From NCBI GenBank assembly GCA_937942205.1, contig CALDFO010000022.1, forward strand, positions 1 to 11,370: a stretch of 11,370 bases of DNA, read 5' to 3'. Numbering within the stretch: the first letter of the stretch is position 1; each line of letters opens with the position of its first letter. The translations under genes and the position numbers were made by a program. A model generated the notes under the pieces. That model had not been told where the DNA came from. It was given only the letters and a program-made list of their open reading frames with translations, and searched no databases. Shown one piece after another: positions 1 to 6,974 of this stretch. Origin of the DNA: an uncultured Alphaproteobacteria bacterium (GTDB lineage: Bacteria; Pseudomonadota; Alphaproteobacteria; Micropepsales; Micropepsaceae).

Positions 1-2
1 CC

Positions 3-473
3 CGCCGCGACCTGCCCGCCTTGCGCCGCCGCATCGGCGTGGTGTTCCAGGATTTCCGGCTGCTGAACCATCTGTCGGCCTTCGACAATGTGGCGCTGCC
101 GCTGCGGCTGGCGGGCAAGCGGGTGGCCGATTTCGCCCATGACGTGCGCGAACTTCTGTCCTGGGTGGGGCTGGGTGACCGGATGCACGCCCGGCCGCCC
201 ACCCTGTCGGGCGGCGAGCAGCAGCGCGTCGCCATCGCCCGCGCCGTGGTGGCGCGGCCCGACCTGCTGATCGCCGATGAACCCACCGGCAACGTGGACC
301 CCGAAATGGGCGCGCGGCTGATCCGGCTGATCGCCGAACTGAACCGGCTGGGCACCACGGTGCTGATCGCCACCCATGACCGCGCCCTGATCGAGGCGAC
401 GCGGGCGCGCGAGATCCGGCTGGTGGAAGGGCGGCTGGTGGAACTGCGTCCGACGCTGGGGACCGCGCCATGA
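3..473 (+). CDS. ftsE: Cell division ATP-binding protein FtsE (5' partial)
   Basis: This is the ATPase subunit of the FtsEX complex, which sits on the cytoplasmic face of the inner membrane at the division septum and drives activation of peptidoglycan hydrolases through FtsX. The frame is open from the window edge, so the N-terminal part, about a third of the usual 220 or so residues and including the Walker A loop, lies upstream. What is visible is a Q-loop (VVFQDF, near base 48), the ABC signature LSGGEQQRVAIARA from base 204, Walker B LLIADEPTGNVD from base 264 and the switch histidine in ATHD at 375. The sequence VVFQDFRLL is typical of FtsE rather than of other ABC ATPases. Its stop overlaps the ftsX start as ATGA (470-473), so the two are translationally coupled. 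The FtsE assignment rests on these motifs and on ftsX following. Confidence 0.95.
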   Translation, partial: RRDLPALRRRIGVVFQDFRLLNHLSAFDNVALPLRLAGKRVADFAHDVRELLSWVGLGDRMHARPPTLSGGEQQRVAIARAVVARPDLLIADEPTGNVDPEMGARLIRLIAELNRLGTTVLIATHDRALIEATRAREIRLVEGRLVELRPTLGTAP

Positions 474-1381
474 GAGAGAGCGCCAACGCCATCCTGCCGC
501 GGGATCCTATTCTTCCAAAAGATGGGGGCGCCGCCCCGCTCGATTTCGTCATCGCCGTGATGGCCTTCCTGGCGGCGCTGGCGCTGGGCGCCTCGCTGGT
601 CGCCAGCCGCGCCGCCGAAGGCTGGCAGAGCGGCCTGTCCGACCGCATCACGGTGCAGGTGGTGCCGCCGGAAAGCGGCGACATCCAGGCCGGGCTGAAG
701 GCGGAAACCGATGCGGCCTTGCGCCTGCTCCAGGCCACGCCCGGCATCGCCCATGCCCGGCTGCTGTCGGATGCGGAGATCAACGCGCTGGTCGAACCCT
801 GGATCGGCAAGGACGGCGTGGTGGCGGGCATTCCCCTACCGCGCCTGATCGACGCGGCGGTGACGCCGGGCGCACAGGTCGATGTGGCCAAACTGGATAC
901 CGCGCTGAAGGACGGCGCGCCCCATGCCCTGCTGGACGATCACCGCCGCTGGATGGCGCGGCTGAAAGGGCTGGCCGACGCGGTGCGCTATTCGGCTTAC
1001 GGCATCCTGCTGCTGATCGCGGGCGCGACGGCGGCGGCGGTGTCCTTTGCCACCCGGGCCGGGCTGGACGCCCATCACGAGATGGTGGCGCTGCTGCATC
1101 AGATGGGCGCCTTGCCCGGCTTCATCGCCCGCGCGGTGGAATGGCACTATTTCGTCTCCGCTTTGTTCGCGGCGGCGCTGGGCACGCTGGGCGCGGCGCT
1201 GTTCTTCCTGGCGGCGGGCGGGCTGGAGATTTTCGGGCTGGAGGCGGTGCCCTTCCTGCCGCCGCTGTCGCTGCGCTGGACGGAAATCCCCTGGCTGCTG
1301 GCGGTGCCGGTGATGACATCGCTGATCGCCTGGGCGACGGCGCGGCTTTCGGTCCTGTCGGTGGTCAAGGCGATCTATTGA
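470..1381 (+). CDS. ftsX: Cell division permease FtsX
   Basis: This is the integral membrane partner of FtsE, which carries the ATPase signal across the inner membrane to periplasmic cell-wall hydrolase regulators. The 303-residue product has the FtsX layout. A short cytoplasmic N-terminus is followed by a first membrane segment at about residues 25-46, a periplasmic domain at about 47-175, and three further membrane segments at about 176-195, 228-250 and 272-292. Length is normal for the family. The cytoplasmic loop at 196-225 (DAHHEMVALLHQMGA) is the conserved FtsX coupling segment that usually reads like 'vi.iLklmGA'. The start ATG overlaps the ftsE stop by four bases. A YdcF-like gene follows after 54 bases. 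The primary sequence is poorly conserved in alphaproteobacterial FtsX, so the call rests on topology plus the ftsE neighbour. Confidence 0.92.
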   Translation: MRESANAILPRDPILPKDGGAAPLDFVIAVMAFLAALALGASLVASRAAEGWQSGLSDRITVQVVPPESGDIQAGLKAETDAALRLLQATPGIAHARLLSDAEINALVEPWIGKDGVVAGIPLPRLIDAAVTPGAQVDVAKLDTALKDGAPHALLDDHRRWMARLKGLADAVRYSAYGILLLIAGATAAAVSFATRAGLDAHHEMVALLHQMGALPGFIARAVEWHYFVSALFAAALGTLGAALFFLAAGGLEIFGLEAVPFLPPLSLRWTEIPWLLAVPVMTSLIAWATARLSVLSVVKAIY

Positions 1382-1407
1382 GCGCCGCACAGGCGGTTTG
1401 CTATTCT
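1378..1407 (+). promoter_or_regulatory. Candidate promoter for the ydcF-like gene
   Basis: A -35-like TTGAGC (1378-1383, overlapping the ftsX stop) is followed after 18 bases by an extended -10, TGC plus TATTCT (1399-1407). Transcription would start near 1414, about 20 bases before the TTG start. The -10 extension is good but the -35 is only partial, and the gene could equally be read through from ftsEX. This is sequence matching only. Confidence 0.35.
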
Positions 1408-1435
1408 GACAGGCGAGATCGGAGCCTTAAGTCTC

Positions 1436-2008
1436 TTGCGCGTTTTCCTCTCCGTCGTCCTGCTGCTGCTGCTGGGCTATGCCGCCGGCTTTGTGCTGTT
1501 CGTCAGCAGCCTGCCCGCACCGCTCCAGGCTCCGCCCCACGCCGACGGCATCGTGGCGCTGACCGGCGGCGGCGAGCGGCTGGACGCGGCGGTGGCGCTG
1601 CTGGAACAGGGCGGCGGCAAGCGGCTGCTGGTCAGCGGCGTGTCGGTGGCCACCACCAAGGAGACGGTGGGCAAGCTGGCCGAGGGCGGCCCGCGCTATG
1701 ACTGCTGCGCCGATATCGGCTATGCCGCCGACGACACCCATGGCAACGCCCTGGAAGCCTATGACTGGGCGCACGAGCATGGCTTTAGCAGCCTGGTGAT
1801 CGTCACCAGCCGCTATCACATGCCGCGCACCCTGCGCGAATTCTCCGCCGTCATGCCCGGCATCGCGCTGCACGCCTATCCGGTGGATCAGAGCGGCATC
1901 GACCTCAGCGGCTGGTGGACCCATCCGCGCACCGTCGGGCTGCTGCACCGCGAATATGTGAAATACCTGGCCAGTCTGGTGACGACCCGCCTGGCGGGCG
2001 GCGCATGA
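1436..2008 (+). CDS. YdcF-like DUF218 family membrane-anchored protein
   Basis: This is a 190-residue DUF218/YdcF-family protein. Members are thought to act in the envelope, some in cell-wall-related metabolism, but the reaction is not established and I do not assign one. Residues 3-24 form a hydrophobic N-terminal anchor, which places the rest in the periplasm. The DUF218 core follows: DGIVALTGGGERLDAAVALL (37-56), LLVSGV (64-69), CCADIGYAADDTHGNALEA (90-108) and VTSRYHMPRTLREF (123-136). These give the conserved Gly-rich loop, the Asp/Thr/Asn motif and the SRYHMPR block of the family. I chose the TTG at 1436 because it keeps the whole anchor and has GGAG at 1421-1424, although the 11-base spacing is long. 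No ATG fits upstream; an in-frame CTG at 1406 is possible. The stop overlaps the plsC start as ATGA, so it belongs to the ftsEX-ydcF-plsC unit. Confidence 0.85.
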   Translation: MRVFLSVVLLLLLGYAAGFVLFVSSLPAPLQAPPHADGIVALTGGGERLDAAVALLEQGGGKRLLVSGVSVATTKETVGKLAEGGPRYDCCADIGYAADDTHGNALEAYDWAHEHGFSSLVIVTSRYHMPRTLREFSAVMPGIALHAYPVDQSGIDLSGWWTHPRTVGLLHREYVKYLASLVTTRLAGGA

Positions 2009-2694
2009 TCCTGGTCCGCTCGGTCCTGTTCTTCCTGTGGTTCGCCGTCACCTCCACGCTGATGGCGATCCTGTTCCTGCCGGTGCTGGTGTCGCGCCGC
2101 GCCACCCGCTGGCTGTCGCGCAGCTGGGCGCGCGTCACGCTCTGGGGCCTGCGGGTGCTGGCCGGAATCGATTTCACCGTCCGGGGCACGCCGCCGCGCG
2201 CGCCGGTGCTGGTCGCCGCCAAGCATATGAGCATGTGGGACACGCTGGCCCTGTGGCTGATGCTGGACGATCCGGGCATCGTGCTGAAGCGCGAGCTGCT
2301 GCGGGTGCCGTTCTATGGTTGGTATCTGGCGCGCGCCGCCGCCATTCCCATCGACCGGGGCGCGGGCGCCAGCGCGCTGCGCAAGATGCGCCAGGCGGCG
2401 CAGGCGATGCTGGCCAAAGGACGGCCCATCCTGATCTTTCCCGAAGGCACGCGGAAGAAACCCGGCGCGGCGCCCGACTACAAGCCGGGCGTGGCCGGAC
2501 TGTATGGCCAACTGGAGGTTGCTTGCGTGCCGGTGGCGCTGGATTCCGGCGTTTACTGGACCGGGTTCCGCAAGAAGCCCGGCACCATCACGCTGCAGTT
2601 CCTGGAGCCGATTCCGCCGGGCCTGAAGCGGGCGGAGTTCATGGCGACGCTGGAAACGCGGATCGAAACCGCCGTGGCCGCGCTTTTACCCTGA
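2005..2694 (+). CDS. plsC: 1-acyl-sn-glycerol-3-phosphate acyltransferase (PlsC family)
   Basis: This enzyme probably acylates lysophosphatidic acid at the sn-2 position to give phosphatidic acid, the precursor of membrane phospholipids, at the inner membrane. From ATG 2005 the product is 229 residues, normal for PlsC. An N-terminal hydrophobic segment spans residues 5-29. The acyltransferase motifs follow in order: the catalytic HX4D box (KHMSMWD, H74 and D79), IPIDRG (114-119), FPEGTR (145-150) for glycerophosphate binding, and VPVAL (175-179). The frame is open 90 bases further upstream, but that stretch lies inside the preceding gene. ATG 2005, overlapping its stop as ATGA, is the natural coupled start. 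The exact acyl acceptor cannot be read from sequence, since PlsC paralogues can act on ornithine lipids or other lysolipids; the envelope-gene context favours glycerophospholipid synthesis. Confidence 0.92.
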   Translation: MILVRSVLFFLWFAVTSTLMAILFLPVLVSRRATRWLSRSWARVTLWGLRVLAGIDFTVRGTPPRAPVLVAAKHMSMWDTLALWLMLDDPGIVLKRELLRVPFYGWYLARAAAIPIDRGAGASALRKMRQAAQAMLAKGRPILIFPEGTRKKPGAAPDYKPGVAGLYGQLEVACVPVALDSGVYWTGFRKKPGTITLQFLEPIPPGLKRAEFMATLETRIETAVAALLP

Positions 2695-2714
2695 TTTTCC
2701 AGGCTTTTGGCGGG

Positions 2715-2743
2715 TTGGAACCGCCGCCTGCCGCGCCTATCTT
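2715..2743 (+). promoter_or_regulatory. Candidate nrdJ promoter
   Basis: TTGGAA (2715-2720) and TATCTT (2738-2743) are separated by exactly 17 bases, each matching four of six sigma-70 consensus positions. A start near 2750 would give a leader of about 36 bases before ATG 2786. It would also exclude the in-frame GTG at 2747 as a start codon. The leader is far too short for a cobalamin riboswitch. The -35 lies within an imperfect inverted repeat, GGCGG at 2709-2713 with CCGCC at 2721-2725. Confidence 0.45.
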
Positions 2744-2785
2744 TAGGTGCTGGCGCGGACTGCGCCGCTATGGTTGGTAAAGGCG

Positions 2786-5113
2786 ATGAGCGGCATTTCG
2801 CAGACCGTGTGGGACATGAAGTACCGGTTGAAGGCGCCGGACGGCACGCCCCTGGACCGCGACCTGGGCGACACCTGGGCGCGGGTGGCGGCGGCGTTGG
2901 CCCGGGCCGAAGCGCCGCGGGACCGCATGGCGCGCGCCGCCGAATTCGCCCGCGCCTTGTCCGGTCACAAATTCCTGCCCGCCGGGCGCATCCTGGCGGG
3001 CGCGGGCACGGGGCGCAGCGTCACGCTGTTCAACTGTTTCGTGATGGGCACCATCACCGACTCGATGGACGGCATCTTTTCGGCGCTGCGCGAGGCGGCG
3101 CTGACCCTGCAGCAGGGCGGCGGCATCGGTTACGACTTTTCCACCCTGCGGCCCAGGGGCGCCCGCGTGGCGAGCATCGGCGCGGACGCCTCCGGCCCCG
3201 TCTCCTTCATGGAGGTGTGGGACGCGATGTGCCGCACCATCATGAGCGCCGGATCGCGGCGCGGCGCGATGATGGCGACGCTGCGGGTGGACCATCCCGA
3301 CATCGAGGATTTCATCGCCGCCAAGCGCACGCCCGGACGGCTGACCAATTTCAACCTGTCGGTGCTGGCCAGCGACGCCTTCATGGCGGCGGTGAAGGCC
3401 GATGCCGACTGGCCGCTGCAATTCGGCGGCACGGTCTATCGCACGGTCAAGGCCAAGGCGCTGTGGGACACCATCATGCGTTCCACCTATGATCATGCCG
3501 AACCGGGCGTGATCTTCATCGACCGCATCAACCAGCAGAACAATCTGGGCTATGTGGAGACCATCGCCGCCACCAATCCCTGCGGCGAGCAGCCTTTGCC
3601 GCCCTATGGCGCCTGCCTGCTGGGCTCGATCAACCTGGCGCGGCTGGTGAGGAATCCCTTCGAGGCCGATGCGGCGATGGACCTGGCGGCGCTGGAAAGC
3701 CTGACCGCCACCGCCGTGCGGATGCTGGACAATGCCATCGACGTCTCGCGCTTTCCGCTGGAGACGCAGGCCCAGGAAGCCCGCGCCAAGCGCCGCATCG
3801 GCCTGGGCGTGACGGGCCTGGCCGACGCGCTGATCTTCTGCCGCCAGCGTTACGGCTCGCTGGACAGCCTGATCCTGATCCGCACCTGGCTGGAAACCAT
3901 CAACCGCGCCGCCTATCGCGCCAGCATCGAACTGGCGCGCGAAAAGGGCACCTTCCCGCTGTTCGACGCGGGCGAATATCTGCGCCGTCCCCATATCGCC
4001 GCCCTGCCCCAGGACATCCGCGACGGCATCGCCGCCCATGGCATCCGCAACGCGCTGCTGACCTCCATCGCGCCCACCGGCACCATCTCGCTGCTGGCCG
4101 ACAATGTCTCCAGCGGCATCGAGCCGGTCTTCGCCTTCGACTATACCCGCAAGGTGCTGCAACCGGACGGCAGCCGGCGCGAGGAACAGGTCAGCGATCA
4201 TGCCGTGCGGGTCTTCCGCGCCAAATTCGGCGAAGGTACGCCGCTGCCGGATTATTTCGTCACCGCCCAGACCCTCCTCCCCGCCGATCATCTGGCGGTG
4301 CAGGCCGCCAGCCAGCCTTTCATCGACAGCGCCATCTCCAAGACCATCAATGTCCCGGCGGGCATCACCTTCACCGACTTCGCGGATGTCTACCGGGAGG
4401 CTTATGATTCCGGCTGCAAGGGCTGCACCACCTACCGCCCCAACGCGGTGACCGGATCGGTGCTGTCCACCTTTGAAGAACCCCCCACCTTTGAAGAACC
4501 GAAGGACGCCATTCCCGCCGAAGCGGTGATCCGCCGCGACGCGGTAGAGCCGGAACTGCCGCTGCCCTTGCCGGAACCCCGCACGGGGGCCAGCGTGGTC
4601 TATATGACCCGGCCCTTCGACCGGCCGGACACGCTGCTGGGCCGCACCTACAAGATCAAATGGCTGGACAGCGACCATGCCTTCTACATCACCATCAACG
4701 ATATCGAGAAGGATGGGCGGCGGCGGCCCTTCGAGGTCTTCATCAATTCCAAGAACATGGAAGCCTATGCCTGGGCGCTGGCCCTGACCCGCATGATCTC
4801 GGCGGTGTTCCGGCGCGGCGGCGATGTCAGCTTCGTGGTGGAGGAACTGAAGGCGATCTTCGATCCGCGCGGCGGACAATGGATGAACGGCCGCTATGTG
4901 CCGTCGCTGCTGGCGGCGATCGGCGAGATCATCGAACGCCATCTGGTCGAGATCGGCTTCCTGGATGGCCGCAGCCTGCCGGTGGCGCCGCCTGTCGCCG
5001 CGCCCCAGGATGGTGCGCGGGCCCGTTTCTGCCCGCGTTGCGGCGACGCCAGCTTTGTCCGCATCGAGGGCTGCGACTCCTGTCTCTCTTGCGGCTATTC
5101 CAAGTGTAGCTAG
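2786..5113 (+). CDS. nrdJ: Adenosylcobalamin-dependent ribonucleotide reductase, class II (NrdJ)
   Basis: It reduces ribonucleotides (diphosphates in this subfamily) to deoxyribonucleotides for DNA synthesis, using adenosylcobalamin to generate the thiyl radical, so it works with or without oxygen and needs no NrdB subunit. The 775-residue product starts with an RNR N-terminal region (1-80) and has no ATP-cone ahead of it. Catalytic residues are visible: C84 in LFNCF and C277 in [10 protein letters not shown] as the redox pair, and N264, C266 and E268 in NPCGEQ, with C266 the thiyl radical site. APTGTIS at 429-435 and [11 protein letters not shown] at 543-553 are typical of NrdJ. A linker (555-610) leads to a TSCPD-like domain (about 610-720). 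The C-terminus is a Cys-rich zinc ribbon with CPRC (749-752) and C763, C766, C769 and C774. ATG 2786 has AAAGG just upstream; GTG 2747 is the alternative. A DUF2125 gene follows by 9 bases. Confidence 0.95.
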   Translation: MSGISQTVWDMKYRLKAPDGTPLDRDLGDTWARVAAALARAEAPRDRMARAAEFARALSGHKFLPAGRILAGAGTGRSVTLFNCFVMGTITDSMDGIFSALREAALTLQQGGGIGYDFSTLRPRGARVASIGADASGPVSFMEVWDAMCRTIMSAGSRRGAMMATLRVDHPDIEDFIAAKRTPGRLTNFNLSVLASDAFMAAVKADADWPLQFGGTVYRTVKAKALWDTIMRSTYDHAEPGVIFIDRINQQNNLGYVETIAATNPCGEQPLPPYGACLLGSINLARLVRNPFEADAAMDLAALESLTATAVRMLDNAIDVSRFPLETQAQEARAKRRIGLGVTGLADALIFCRQRYGSLDSLILIRTWLETINRAAYRASIELAREKGTFPLFDAGEYLRRPHIAALPQDIRDGIAAHGIRNALLTSIAPTGTISLLADNVSSGIEPVFAFDYTRKVLQPDGSRREEQVSDHAVRVFRAKFGEGTPLPDYFVTAQTLLPADHLAVQAASQPFIDSAISKTINVPAGITFTDFADVYREAYDSGCKGCTTYRPNAVTGSVLSTFEEPPTFEEPKDAIPAEAVIRRDAVEPELPLPLPEPRTGASVVYMTRPFDRPDTLLGRTYKIKWLDSDHAFYITINDIEKDGRRRPFEVFINSKNMEAYAWALALTRMISAVFRRGGDVSFVVEELKAIFDPRGGQWMNGRYVPSLLAAIGEIIERHLVEIGFLDGRSLPVAPPVAAPQDGARARFCPRCGDASFVRIEGCDSCLSCGYSKCS
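4467..4500 (+). repeat. Tandem 18-bp-period duplication inside nrdJ
   Basis: The 16-base unit CCACCTTTGAAGAACC occurs at 4467-4482 and again at 4485-4500. The 18-base offset keeps the frame and gives two consecutive copies of a six-residue TFEEP-containing unit (residues 561-572). It sits in the linker between the catalytic barrel and the TSCPD-like domain, where a length change should be tolerated. Confidence 0.85.
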
Positions 5114-5122
5114 ATTTGTCGC

Positions 5123-5881
5123 ATGAGATATTCCAGCCGCTTCTGGCTCTATGCCCCACTCGCCGCCTTCGCCCTGCTGATCCTGGGCATCATGGTGCAC
5201 TGGTGGTTCGCCGCCGCCGCCTTTGAAAAGCGGCTGGCCGCGATCAAGGGCCGGGAGGCCGCGCCCGGCATCACCCTGAACTGGTCGGCGGTGAAGGTGG
5301 CGGGCTTTCCCTTCCGGCTGGACGCCGATTTCACCGATTTCTCGGCGGGCGGCGAGGCGGCGCACGGCCCGTTTGAATGGCGCAGTCCGCGTGTCGTCCT
5401 CCATGCCCTGACCTATGGCAAGGCGCAGGATGTGTTCGAGGCCGCGGGCGTGCAGAACCTGAAATGGACCGACGCCACCGCCGGCATCCATGAAATCCGT
5501 TTCCTGCCGGGCTCGTTGCGGGGCAGCGCCACCCGCGATGGCCAGGGCTTGGCGCGGCTGGATCTGGACATCGCCCAGGCCAGTATCGAGGGCGGCGTCA
5601 GCGCGGCGCGCTTTCAGTTCCATCTGCGCCGCAATTCCGAAAGCAAGACGCTGGACCTGATGCTGCGCGCCGACGATGTGAAGGGCCTGGGCGCGCGCAA
5701 GCCGCTGGTCGAAGTCTATGCCAGCCTGGACCGACTGGACGTTCTGGCGCCGCTGCTGGCGGGCCGGGCCAACTGGCCCACCACCATGGCCGCCTGGCGC
5801 AACCGGGGCGGCGCGGCGATGCTGACCCAGATCACCGCGCCGGACTTGGCGGTGGATTCTCTTCTCTCACCGCTCTACTAG
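5123..5881 (+). CDS. DUF2125 domain protein, membrane-anchored, function unknown
   Basis: This 252-residue protein has one N-terminal membrane segment (about residues 8-30) preceded by a basic, aromatic start (MRYSSRFWLY). The bulk is therefore predicted to be periplasmic. The DUF2125 hallmark VAGFPFR is at 59-65, followed by alternating beta-rich stretches such as WRSPRVVLHALTYG (86-99) and the LDLDIAQASIEG region (145-157). DUF2125 proteins are found mainly in alphaproteobacteria and I know of no established function. From general recollection many members exceed 300 residues, so this one looks short at its C-terminus, which ends at LLSPLY just ahead of a palindromic element. ATG 5123 lies 9 bases after the nrdJ stop without a clear ribosome binding site. 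It is probably co-transcribed with nrdJ, which may reflect packing rather than shared function. Confidence 0.8.
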   Translation: MRYSSRFWLYAPLAAFALLILGIMVHWWFAAAAFEKRLAAIKGREAAPGITLNWSAVKVAGFPFRLDADFTDFSAGGEAAHGPFEWRSPRVVLHALTYGKAQDVFEAAGVQNLKWTDATAGIHEIRFLPGSLRGSATRDGQGLARLDLDIAQASIEGGVSAARFQFHLRRNSESKTLDLMLRADDVKGLGARKPLVEVYASLDRLDVLAPLLAGRANWPTTMAAWRNRGGAAMLTQITAPDLAVDSLLSPLY

Positions 5882-5895
5882 CAGCAAGCGCAGAC

Positions 5896-5940
5896 CCGCC
5901 TCCCCCTTCGCGTGCGAAGCACGCATCAAGGGGGAGGTGG
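5896..5940. repeat. Compound palindromic element (possible dispersed REP-like repeat or terminator)
   Basis: A perfect 10-bp outer stem, CCTCCCCCTT (5899-5908) with AAGGGGGAGG (5928-5937), extends by three more pairs to 5896 and 5940, one of them G-U. Inside it is a second perfect 6-bp stem, GCGTGC (5910-5915) with GCACGC (5919-5924), capped by the triloop GAA. It lies 15 bases after the DUF2125 stop between convergent genes. There is no T-run on the plus side, so a classical terminator is doubtful. Its form suggests a dispersed intergenic repeat, which one window cannot prove. Confidence 0.7.
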
Positions 5941-5948
5941 CCGTAGCA

Positions 5949-5978
5949 ATGCGCAGGCGTGGCGCATCCTGTGATGCG
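5949..5978. other. Two mutually exclusive hairpins
   Basis: ATGCGC (5949-5954) can pair with GCGCAT (5962-5967) across a 7-base loop. The overlapping CGCATC (5963-5968) can instead pair with GATGCG (5973-5978) across a 4-base loop. The two structures share bases 5963-5967 and cannot form together. The rest of 5979-6018 shows no gene and no further structure that I can support. Confidence 0.5.
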
Positions 5979-6018
5979 ACACGTCAAGCAAAGTTGCGAA
6001 GGCCGGAGGGGGTTAATT

Positions 6019-6047
6019 AAAAAAACGGGTTATTCTTTTAAATCCCG
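6019..6047 (-). terminator. Candidate intrinsic terminator of hisC-tyrA
   Basis: Read on the minus strand, CGGG (6047-6044) can pair with CCCG (6029-6026), and seven consecutive T (6025-6019) follow at once. The seven-T run stands out in this GC-rich DNA and lies in the right place, just past the tyrA stop. The stem is only four GC pairs with a 14-base AT-rich loop that includes the stop codon, so the structure is weak. Confidence 0.4.
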
Positions 6048-6974
6048 CCCGAAATTCGGCGCGGGCGATTCCTGGCCCATCTCAATGATGGCGCGGCGGA
6101 TGGCGCGGGTGCGGCTGAAAGTGTCGAACAGCGTCTGGCCGTCGCCCTCGCGCACCGCCCGTTGCAGGATGGAAAGGTCCTCGTTGAAACGGCCCAGCAC
6201 TTCCAGCACCGCCTCACGGTTGTTGAGGAACACGTCGCGCCACATGGTGGGATCGGAGGCCGCGATGCGGGTGAAATCGCGGAAGCCCGAGGCGGAATAT
6301 TTGATGACCTCGCCTTCGGTCACCGCTTCCAGGTCATGGGCGGTGCCCACGATATTGTAGGCGATCAAATGCGGCAGGTGCGAGGTGATGGCCAGCACCA
6401 GGTCATGATGGGCGGCGTCCATCACATCCACCTGGCTGCCCAGCCCCTGCCAGAAAGCCTTGAGGCGGTCCACGGCTTGCGCATCGGCGCCCGGCGGCGG
6501 CGTCAGGATCGCCCAGCGCCCGTCGAACAGCGTGGCGAAGCCCGCCTCGGGGCCGGAGAATTCGGTGCCCGCGATGGGATGGGCGGGAATGAACCGCACA
6601 CCCGGCGGCACCAGCGGCCCCACATCGCGCATCACCGCGCCCTTGACCGAGCCGACATCGGACAGGATCGCACCCGGCTTCAGATGCGGCGCGGCGGCCT
6701 GGGCGATGGCTTTGTACGCGCCCACCGGCGCGCAGAGGATCACCAGATCGGCCTCCCGCACCGCCAAGGCCAGGTCGTCGTGCAGCGTGTCGCAGAAGCC
6801 GAGCGTCCGCGCCGTTTCGATCACCGCGGCGCTGGCATCATGGCCCGCGATCTCGCCCGCCAGGCCGCCGCGCCGCGCCGCATGGGCGATCGACGACCCG
6901 ATCAGGCCCAGGCCGATAATCGCGATCTTGGCGAACAGCGGTACGGGCAGCGGTACGGACAGCGGAGCGGGCAT
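6030..6974 (-). CDS. tyrA: Prephenate/cyclohexadienyl dehydrogenase (TyrA family)
   Basis: This cytoplasmic NAD-dependent enzyme oxidatively decarboxylates prephenate (or arogenate) in tyrosine biosynthesis. The 314-residue product has a Rossmann motif GLGLIGSSIA (21-30), and an acidic residue at the end of the second strand (GHD, D46) favours NAD over NADP. Downstream are SDVGSVKG (105-112), HPIAGTE (132-138) with the conserved catalytic-region histidine, SHLPHL (198-203), FRDFTRIA (231-238) and DPTMW (241-245), all usual for TyrA. No chorismate mutase or ACT domain is fused. The start ATG (6974-6972) shares one base with the hisC stop (TGATG), so translation is coupled. The first 13 residues are a Pro/Leu/Val stretch made by a 12-bp tandem repeat and are probably dispensable. 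Prephenate or arogenate preference cannot be read from the sequence. Confidence 0.93.
   Translation of the reverse strand: MPAPLSVPLPVPLFAKIAIIGLGLIGSSIAHAARRGGLAGEIAGHDASAAVIETARTLGFCDTLHDDLALAVREADLVILCAPVGAYKAIAQAAAPHLKPGAILSDVGSVKGAVMRDVGPLVPPGVRFIPAHPIAGTEFSGPEAGFATLFDGRWAILTPPPGADAQAVDRLKAFWQGLGSQVDVMDAAHHDLVLAITSHLPHLIAYNIVGTAHDLEAVTEGEVIKYSASGFRDFTRIAASDPTMWRDVFLNNREAVLEVLGRFNEDLSILQRAVREGDGQTLFDTFSRTRAIRRAIIEMGQESPAPNFGRDLKE
6936..6971 (-). repeat. Three 12-bp tandem repeats at the tyrA 5' end
   Basis: On the plus strand the units are CAGCGGTACGGG (6936-6947), CAGCGGTACGGA (6948-6959) and CAGCGGAGCGGG (6960-6971). The first two differ at one base and the third is more diverged. They encode the low-complexity N-terminal extension of TyrA, a four-residue repeat of the form PLxV ahead of the first Rossmann strand. 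Confidence 0.85.

Noticed and set aside
2747..2785. GTG at 2747 as the nrdJ start, adding 13 residues
   Set aside because: It coincides with the predicted transcription start from the 2715-2743 promoter, has no ribosome binding site, and the added residues do not look like the family N-terminus.
2695..2785. A cobalamin riboswitch ahead of the B12-dependent nrdJ
   Set aside because: The whole intergenic gap is 91 bases, too short for the roughly 200-base aptamer, and no B12-box-like sequence is visible.
2768..5623. A 951-codon open frame on the minus strand opposite nrdJ and the DUF2125 gene
   Set aside because: Its product is low-complexity, rich in Arg, Gln, Gly and His, with no recognisable motifs. 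The plus-strand genes have full catalytic motifs. Long antisense frames are expected from GC-rich third positions.
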